NCBI RefSeq assembly: GCF_900314695.1
Contig: NZ_OMWD01000011.1
Location: 1-64,000, forward strand
Reading direction: 5' to 3'
Length of the DNA: 64,000 bases
Source: an uncultured Methanobrevibacter sp.
Lineage (GTDB): Archaea; Methanobacteriota; Methanobacteria; Methanobacteriales; Methanobacteriaceae
Below, piece after piece: positions 58,502-64,000 of the stretch. Both the position numbers and the translations under genes were made by a program. Under the pieces are notes generated by a model. That model ran no database searches. It saw only the letters and a list, made by a program, of their open reading frames with translations, and was not told where the DNA came from. The first letter of the stretch is position 1, and every line of letters starts with the position of its first letter.

Positions 58502-59989
58502 CTATACTCTTTCTTCAGTATCATCCCATTCAGGATTTTTAGCAGGCATAATAGTGAAAATGCCTGTTGCAATTAAAAGCAGCAAAGCAGTAACGATTGT
58601 AAAGTTAAGCTGATCTATAGTTCCTGCATTGATAACATCAATGAGTCCTCCAATCCAGATGATTGAAATGAAAATCGGAAGGATATACTTAACAATTACC
58701 AGCCACCATTTGCCCACTTTGATTGTTTTAGACCTTGAATTGAGAAAATCAATGAGCTTTTCAGCTTTGAATATCCATGCAAATATTATGCACTCTAAAA
58801 TCACACCAAAAAGGAGTGCAATTTGATTGATGAATGTATCTACAAATCCAAGCAGTTCTCCGCCGTAAGCGGTAGCGTAAATCATTGACATTGCCGCACC
58901 AACTATTACCAGTATTGTCATTGTCCTGGACCTTGTAAGGCCAAACTTGTTTTGAATGGAAAATGACAACGGTTCTATTGTTGATAAAATGCTTGTAAGT
59001 CCTGCAAGATAAACTGTCAAAAAGAACAATGGTCCTAAAACGTAAGCCCACTGACCCAATACATTAAATACTGTAGGATATACTACAAATACAAGACCGG
59101 TTCCCTGAGTTACAAGGTCCGCTACAGCTGTTCCGGACTGAAGTGACATGTATCCTAAAATTGAGAAAACCCCTAAAGCGGCGAAGTTTTCAAAAAGTGA
59201 ATTAGCAAGAGCAATTGAGATTGTATTTGTAATCAAATCAGCGTCATCGCTTGTATAGCTTGCATACGTAAATGCTATTGACATTCCCAGGCTTAATGAA
59301 AATACAATCTGTCCGAATGCAGCCATCCATATTTCAAAGTGTGTTAAAAGTGACCAGTCAGGGTTGAAGAGTTCCTCAAGACCTATTGAAGCACCAGGCA
59401 AAGTCAATGAAAACCCAACAATAATTACCATAATTATGAAGAGTGCAGGTACCAAAACCTTTGAAACCTTACCCAAACCTTCTTCCAAATCCCTGTGAGA
59501 TATAAACCAAATGATTACCCAACCGATAAGCATTGCAACAGCAATGATTGGAATGAAATGGGTCAAACCGGACATTGATTCTGATGATTGAAGAAGAGTG
59601 GTTGCAAAGAAAGTGTCCGGGTTTGCGCCCCAACCCTTGGTGAAACTCAAAATCATGTAAATTCCATCCCAGCCAAGAATAGCTGAGTAATAAATCATAA
59701 TCATAAAAACAGCAACCGGCAAAAGCCAGCCTAAATATTCCCAATTGGAGTGAATCTTCCTAATCGCCTTTGGAAAGGAAGACTTAAAATTATATCCGAC
59801 ACCATACTCCAAAATCAAAAATGGAATTCCCATCAAAAGAATAGCCACAATATAAGGGATATAAAATGCTCCCCCACCATTAGAGTAAAGTACATACGGA
59901 TATCTCCAAATGTTTCCAAGTCCAACGGCAGAACCAATCATTGCAAGGATGAATGAAAGGTTGCTGCCCCATTCATTTTTATCTGCCAT
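58502..59989 (-). CDS. Sodium-dependent amino acid transporter (SNF family)
   Basis: 495 residues from ATG 59989; a TTG nine bases before is less likely. Eleven to twelve membrane segments. 'FILAMIGSAVGLGNIWRYPY' with the following 'GGGAF' is the signature of neurotransmitter:sodium symporters; the unwound helix 1 region binds Na+ and the substrate carboxyl. 'YASYTSDDADLITNTI' marks the later core region. Substrate unknown, probably an amino acid; prokaryotic members use Na+ gradients, which methanogens maintain. Confidence 0.92.
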   Translation of the reverse strand: MADKNEWGSNLSFILAMIGSAVGLGNIWRYPYVLYSNGGGAFYIPYIVAILLMGIPFLILEYGVGYNFKSSFPKAIRKIHSNWEYLGWLLPVAVFMIMIYYSAILGWDGIYMILSFTKGWGANPDTFFATTLLQSSESMSGLTHFIPIIAVAMLIGWVIIWFISHRDLEEGLGKVSKVLVPALFIIMVIIVGFSLTLPGASIGLEELFNPDWSLLTHFEIWMAAFGQIVFSLSLGMSIAFTYASYTSDDADLITNTISIALANSLFENFAALGVFSILGYMSLQSGTAVADLVTQGTGLVFVVYPTVFNVLGQWAYVLGPLFFLTVYLAGLTSILSTIEPLSFSIQNKFGLTRSRTMTILVIVGAAMSMIYATAYGGELLGFVDTFINQIALLFGVILECIIFAWIFKAEKLIDFLNSRSKTIKVGKWWLVIVKYILPIFISIIWIGGLIDVINAGTIDQLNFTIVTALLLLIATGIFTIMPAKNPEWDDTEERV

Positions 59990-60164
59990 AATTTCCAATT
60001 TCCTATATTTATACTAAATAACTTTATAGTTAAAAGGTTAAATAGGTTTAGATTTAAGAAAAAATGAAAATTATTAAGAAAAATAGTAAAATACCGAATA
60101 AAATAAGATTAAAAAATATAAATTTTATAAATGTTAAAAATAAATTTCAAAAATTATGAAAAAA

Positions 60165-61220
60165 TTAATCTTCATCATTTATGGACTTGTCAAGCTGTTC
60201 AGCAGATGAGCCGACAGATATCTTTTCCAAAACGGATGAACCGTAATAAGGAAGAATTACCAGACCGATGATTGTAGCCATCCAGAATGAAATCAGCCTT
60301 TCAATCAATGTTACAGGTCCTGCAAGTGAAAGTGAAATACCTGCTTTTGAGTAAAAACCAATCATTATACCGTCAACTGCTCCAAGACCTCCTGGAAGAA
60401 GTGGAATCATACCTACAAGAGAAGCAATAATGAATACTTCACCTATGACAATCACGTTCAGGGAAGCTCCGAATGCCAGAAATACAATATATACCCTTAA
60501 AATCTCAAAAATCCAAATCAAAAAGGACAATGGAATTGTATAATACAAAAGATTCTTGTTTAAAAGCAGCATGGACATGGTTTTCTGAAAACCGAAGATG
60601 TTGTCATGAATGCTTTTTTCCAAATCCTCGGAACTTTTCTTATAGAATCTGTTGACGATTCTGAAAATGAATTTCTCAAGACGGCTTCCAAAACCAGGAT
60701 TTATGCATAGATAAATAAGAATTCCCAAAACCACAAGAATTCCGATTACGGACAATACCAATACGACAACCAGCCATGTAGGAATTTCAAAGTACAAAAG
60801 CATTGCAACAATGGTTATCGCTGCAAGAACAATGAACGGGAATGTATCCAAAACCCTATCTGCCACAACACCTGCAAAGGTATCCTTTAAGTCATAACCC
60901 TCATCCCTAGATAAGATATATGCCCTGACAGGCTCTCCTCCACCACGACCTGAAGGAGTGATGTTGTTGACTGCAAGCCCAACCATCATCATAGGAAGCA
61001 GACTTCTGAAGCTGGCCTTGATATTTACCGAATCATTGACCAGTTTCCAACGCAGAGTGTATAAAAAATAAGTGAATATCTGTATAACAATAGCCAAAAC
61101 TATTAAAGCTAAATTAGCGGTTTTTAAAGCATCTATGATATTTTCAATTCCAATGAAATGGAACATTACTATTAAAATTAAAAAACTAACTATAATAAAA
61201 ATGGCAGATTTTTTATCCAT
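60165..61220 (-). CDS. LPG-synthase-type flippase-like membrane protein (UPF0104)
   Basis: 351 residues, eight or nine membrane segments. 'NNITPSGRGGGEPVRAYILS' (near 85-104), 'GVVADRVLDTFPFI' and 'IPLLPGGLGAVDGIMIGFY' are typical of the TM region of lysylphosphatidylglycerol synthase and related UPF0104 proteins, without the aminoacyl-transfer domain. In archaea they are believed to move lipid-linked sugars or lipids. The next genes code for surface-polymer decoration enzymes, so a linked role is possible. No ribosome binding site seen. Confidence 0.88.
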   Translation of the reverse strand: MDKKSAIFIIVSFLILIVMFHFIGIENIIDALKTANLALIVLAIVIQIFTYFLYTLRWKLVNDSVNIKASFRSLLPMMMVGLAVNNITPSGRGGGEPVRAYILSRDEGYDLKDTFAGVVADRVLDTFPFIVLAAITIVAMLLYFEIPTWLVVVLVLSVIGILVVLGILIYLCINPGFGSRLEKFIFRIVNRFYKKSSEDLEKSIHDNIFGFQKTMSMLLLNKNLLYYTIPLSFLIWIFEILRVYIVFLAFGASLNVIVIGEVFIIASLVGMIPLLPGGLGAVDGIMIGFYSKAGISLSLAGPVTLIERLISFWMATIIGLVILPYYGSSVLEKISVGSSAEQLDKSINDED

Positions 61221-61259
61221 AATTAAATTTAATCATTTATTAGTTAAATAGTTATTTGA

Positions 61260-62087
61260 TTAGTATTTTCCAAAATCAATTTCATTTAATATATGGCAAA
61301 ACTGTTCTTCTTCAGGCGGAAGTTTCATATAATCTCCATAAATTGGAATCAATGTATTATCATCATCATTAGGAATAAAAAAGAAGGAATCTTCAAATTT
61401 AGCCCTCTTTGGAGGTTTATAATCATTTCTCTTAAAAACAACTCTTTCATGTAATGTTAAATCTGTGACAAATTGACCGCTATCTGATTTTTCATACTTT
61501 CTGAATAGTTTAGGAATCCTTTTTTGAAAATAAGTTGGATTTAATTTAATAAAATTTAACAGTGCATGAATAAAATTAAGTATTAAATTAATTATTTTAG
61601 GGTAATTATCAAATCTCAATAGTGAAATCGCATGCAATCTAGTCACAATGAAACAATATTGAATGAATAACCATCTTTTTATTTTATTATCAGGTAAAAC
61701 ATCTAAAATAAAAAGGTCTATATGAATTCCCAATTTGAATGAAACTTGATTGTCCCAATACTCAGCCCAATAAGTTCCATTTAAAGACATTCTTCCAAAT
61801 TCAAAACAGTATTCCTGATCATATCTCGGATCAAAAATAGTATATTTATCATTAGGATGCTCTTCCATGACTTTTAAAAATCTTTCATAATCTTCACGAA
61901 AAATCATTATGTCAATGTCATCATCCCATGGGATAAAACCTTGATGTCTAATAGCTCCTATTTGAGTTCCAAAAATTAAATAGTATTCAATATTATTTTC
62001 TTCACAGATTTTAACAAAATCTTTTAAAATCATTAATTCAACATCTTGAAGATGAGAAAGAACATCACCCTGAAGAATATTATCCAT
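61260..62087 (-). CDS. LicD-family phosphotransferase
   Basis: 275 residues. 'YYLIFGTQIGAIRHQGFIPW' is followed directly by 'DDDIDIMI' (D55, D56, D57, D59), the LicD metal/nucleotide site. 'FDPRYDQEYCFEFGRMS' and 'KLGIHIDLFILDVLP' complete the core. LicD enzymes move phosphocholine or a related phospho-group from a CDP-activated donor to surface sugars. The upstream gene codes for a cytidylyltransferase, which would supply that donor. The group transferred is not known. Confidence 0.88.
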   Translation of the reverse strand: MDNILQGDVLSHLQDVELMILKDFVKICEENNIEYYLIFGTQIGAIRHQGFIPWDDDIDIMIFREDYERFLKVMEEHPNDKYTIFDPRYDQEYCFEFGRMSLNGTYWAEYWDNQVSFKLGIHIDLFILDVLPDNKIKRWLFIQYCFIVTRLHAISLLRFDNYPKIINLILNFIHALLNFIKLNPTYFQKRIPKLFRKYEKSDSGQFVTDLTLHERVVFKRNDYKPPKRAKFEDSFFFIPNDDDNTLIPIYGDYMKLPPEEEQFCHILNEIDFGKY

Positions 62088-62101
62088 TTTATCGCCAATA
62101 A

Positions 62102-63424
62102 TTATCTGATGAAATTAACATCCTTATTTTCAAAGTCCTCAATAATTTTACAAATTGCTTTTGAAACATCATAATCTATATAAGCATTATTCCTATTTAA
62201 TTCAATGGATTTGGCAAAAGCTACAAGCTCATATCTTATTCCTTCACCATCTAATTGATAGAAATATTTTTTATTATCTTCTTGATTTTCAAATCTTAAT
62301 TCAAAATAATCTGTTTTCCACCAAGGTGCAGGAACGTAAGCGTAACCTTCAGTTCCAGAAATAATTAATTCACCTTCAGATTTGACCCCATTTGCAACTT
62401 TAATTGAAGCAACTGCATTTTCATATTGGAAATCAATTTTTGTAAATAAATCAAAATTCTGTTTTTCATCCAGAGTTAGTGAATTGATAGTTTTATTTTT
62501 ATAATTTACTCCCAATATTTGGAATATTGGTAAAAGAGCAGTAGGAGCCCATGATGTAATACTATTCCAGGAATTATCTTCATATTCCCTCAAACTTGTA
62601 CAAGTCGCATCAACAGAATAGATCTCTCCAATTTTACCCCCTTTAAGCAATAGCAATAATCTATTATATGCTGTGGAATAAGCTGTTTTAATAGAATCCA
62701 TCAAAATTAAATTTTTTTCATTGGCCAATTGTTTTAGTTCTTCGAAATTTGACTGATTTAATGCAATTGGAGATTCGCATAAAACATGTTTGCCGCAAGT
62801 TAATGCTTTCTTAATATGGGAATAATGCTTTGAAGGATGTGATATAATAAATACTGCATCAACAACAGATAATAACTTATCAAAATCATCAGTCAATAAC
62901 ACTTCTTGACTTTCATAGGATTTTCTTTCATTTTGATTAATCACAAGAGCCGCATTTACTTCAATTCCATTGACAAATTTAGATTCTTCATAAAACTTCT
63001 TTAAAACATTACCTTCACCAATCAAACCTAAATTAATACTTCTTTTTTCAGCCCGTAAATCAGAACTTGAAACACCTTTGGTTCTTTCAAGATAAATTAC
63101 ATCACAGTATTCTTTTAAATAATCAAAATGACCAACCCAATCCGAACCTACTGTAAAAATATCAACTTCAAATCGTTTGATATCATCTATTTTTTGACCT
63201 TCATATTCTTCAATTATGATTTCATCTGCAAGCCCTGTAGCTCGAACGGATTCAATTCTTTCCATTAATGACTGTTGAACATTGATTTTGCCTCTTTGTT
63301 TGTCAAAATCATCTGCAGTGACACCTACAATTAAATAATCTCCAAGTTCTTTGGCTCTTTCAAGAAGTCTTTGGTGTCCATAATGGAACAGATCATAGGT
63401 TCCGTATGTTATTACTTTTTTCAT
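62102..63424 (-). CDS. Cytidylyltransferase fused to Gfo/Idh/MocA-type oxidoreductase
   Basis: 440 residues. Residues 1-130 are a TagD-like nucleotidyltransferase: 'YGTYDLFHYGHQRLL' with H14 and H17 of HxGH, and 'RTKGVSSSDLR'. Residues 131-440 are a Rossmann oxidoreductase beginning 'NLGLIGEGNVLKKFYE', with 'HPSKHYSHIKKALTCGKHVL'. The usual C-E-K-P is 'CESP' (S218), so the catalytic lysine is missing and the domain may bind NAD or sugar without normal redox activity. It lies between LicD and an aminotransferase; together they probably make a CDP-linked group for surface decoration. GAGG 10 nt upstream of the start. Confidence 0.87.
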   Translation of the reverse strand: MKKVITYGTYDLFHYGHQRLLERAKELGDYLIVGVTADDFDKQRGKINVQQSLMERIESVRATGLADEIIIEEYEGQKIDDIKRFEVDIFTVGSDWVGHFDYLKEYCDVIYLERTKGVSSSDLRAEKRSINLGLIGEGNVLKKFYEESKFVNGIEVNAALVINQNERKSYESQEVLLTDDFDKLLSVVDAVFIISHPSKHYSHIKKALTCGKHVLCESPIALNQSNFEELKQLANEKNLILMDSIKTAYSTAYNRLLLLLKGGKIGEIYSVDATCTSLREYEDNSWNSITSWAPTALLPIFQILGVNYKNKTINSLTLDEKQNFDLFTKIDFQYENAVASIKVANGVKSEGELIISGTEGYAYVPAPWWKTDYFELRFENQEDNKKYFYQLDGEGIRYELVAFAKSIELNRNNAYIDYDVSKAICKIIEDFENKDVNFIR

Positions 63425-64000
63425 TTAAAATAATCCTCTTTTTTGTATATCTCTAAGTGCTTCTATTAATGTATCATTGTCTTTTGGAGTCAAGTCTCCC
63501 ATATGACCTACTCTGAATAACATGGTCTTGGATAAATCATCTCTTGCAGTACTAACCCATATATCATACTCATTTTTTAATATTTCAACAATATTGGCTT
63601 CAATTTTTTCTTTGGAGTGAACTGTTGTTACTGCATTGGATAAACAATTTGATTTTACTACAAATGGAAATTCAGTAATTTTGCTTCTAAAGTCCTCTGC
63701 TAAATCAGATATTCTTTGTATTTCAGCTTCAATGCCACCATCATTTTTAAGTTGATTCAATCTAGCATTAAGCTGCAATATGATTGTGATTGCTGGTGTA
63801 TAAGGGGTTTGACCTCTAATACCGTTTATTAGCATGTCTTCAAAATCAAAATACATGGATTTACAGGTATTCTTTTCTACACGTTTAATTGCATCTTCAG
63901 ACAATACAATAATAGCAATTCCAGGAGGGCATGCCAAAGCTTTTTGAGAACCGGTTATTACAACATCAACGTCATGTTCGACCATGTTTAAATCATCAGC
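63425..64000 (-). CDS. Class V aminotransferase, C-terminal part
   Basis: 192 codons visible; the frame stays open to the window edge (A-D-D-L-N before the Met at 63985), so the N-terminus lies outside. 'VVITGSQKALACPPGIAIIV' contains the lysine that binds pyridoxal phosphate. 'TPAITIILQLNARLNQL' and 'TMLFRVGHMGDLTPKD' agree with small-molecule class V transaminases such as 2-aminoethylphosphonate or alanine-glyoxylate transaminase. The 'GHMGDL' motif is common in those. With LicD and the cytidylyltransferase next to it, an amino-alcohol or aminoethylphosphonate group is a plausible product, but this is inferred. Confidence 0.87.
   Translation of the reverse strand, partial: ADDLNMVEHDVDVVITGSQKALACPPGIAIIVLSEDAIKRVEKNTCKSMYFDFEDMLINGIRGQTPYTPAITIILQLNARLNQLKNDGGIEAEIQRISDLAEDFRSKITEFPFVVKSNCLSNAVTTVHSKEKIEANIVEILKNEYDIWVSTARDDLSKTMLFRVGHMGDLTPKDNDTLIEALRDIQKRGLF

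Noticed and set aside
58761..59744. Minus-strand frames of 91-96 codons inside the transporter gene
   Set aside because: Out-of-frame shadows of the SNF transporter, rich in rare residues (C, W, H, R).

Overview
The window looks like a chromosome segment of a low-GC, host-associated methanogen of the genus Methanobrevibacter or a close relative. The evidence is very AT-rich spacers with TTTATATA-type TATA boxes, GGTG/GGAGG ribosome binding sites, an archaeal-type TgtA with a PUA tail, an archaeal HMG-CoA synthase/thiolase pair, two tRNA-Gly genes without encoded CCA, and several large secreted adhesin-like proteins. This is inference from the sequence; no database search was possible.

Layout. 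1-4541: two tandem adhesin-like genes on the minus strand, the first running off the left edge. 4542-6430: long spacer, a small HNH nuclease gene and a decayed RhuM-family gene. 6419-14952: a defence island with two tandem FRG-domain genes, a divergent SMC/ABC-type ATPase, a small acidic coiled-coil protein and a PstI/BsuBI-type restriction-modification pair. 14968-37257: a minus-strand set of virus structural genes (portal, protease/scaffold-like protein, two paralogous capsid-like proteins, three paralogous decoration-like proteins, collagen-like and lectin-like fibre proteins, a glycosyltransferase, two holin-like membrane proteins). It is interrupted by a block of two further restriction systems plus an unknown gene (18096-25602), and by a plus-strand membrane-protein gene with a hairpin-rich noncoding stretch beside it (33653-34870). 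I see no terminase, tape measure, tail tube or integrase. 37492-40953: a plus-strand pair coding for a PD-(D/E)xK nuclease and a HEPN-motif protein, a candidate undescribed defence module. 41034-43007: two DUF1848 genes. 43032-64000: mostly housekeeping genes: thiolase and HMG-CoA synthase (mevalonate pathway), two tRNA-Gly genes, a methyltransferase, TgtA, an MnmC-like methyltransferase, another adhesin, a purC-purS-purQ-cobA-glmS operon, small membrane proteins, an SNF-family transporter, a flippase-like protein, and a LicD / cytidylyltransferase-oxidoreductase / aminotransferase group probably involved in decorating surface polymers.

How the parts fit. The five viral transcription units share one AT-rich promoter module, so they look co-regulated even though they are split by cargo. 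One decoration-like protein is fused to collagen-like stalks, which suggests fibres projecting from the capsid. Absence of packaging and tail genes means either an eroded provirus whose other half lies elsewhere or was lost, or a particle-forming satellite or domesticated element. The defence genes lie inside and on both sides of this cluster.
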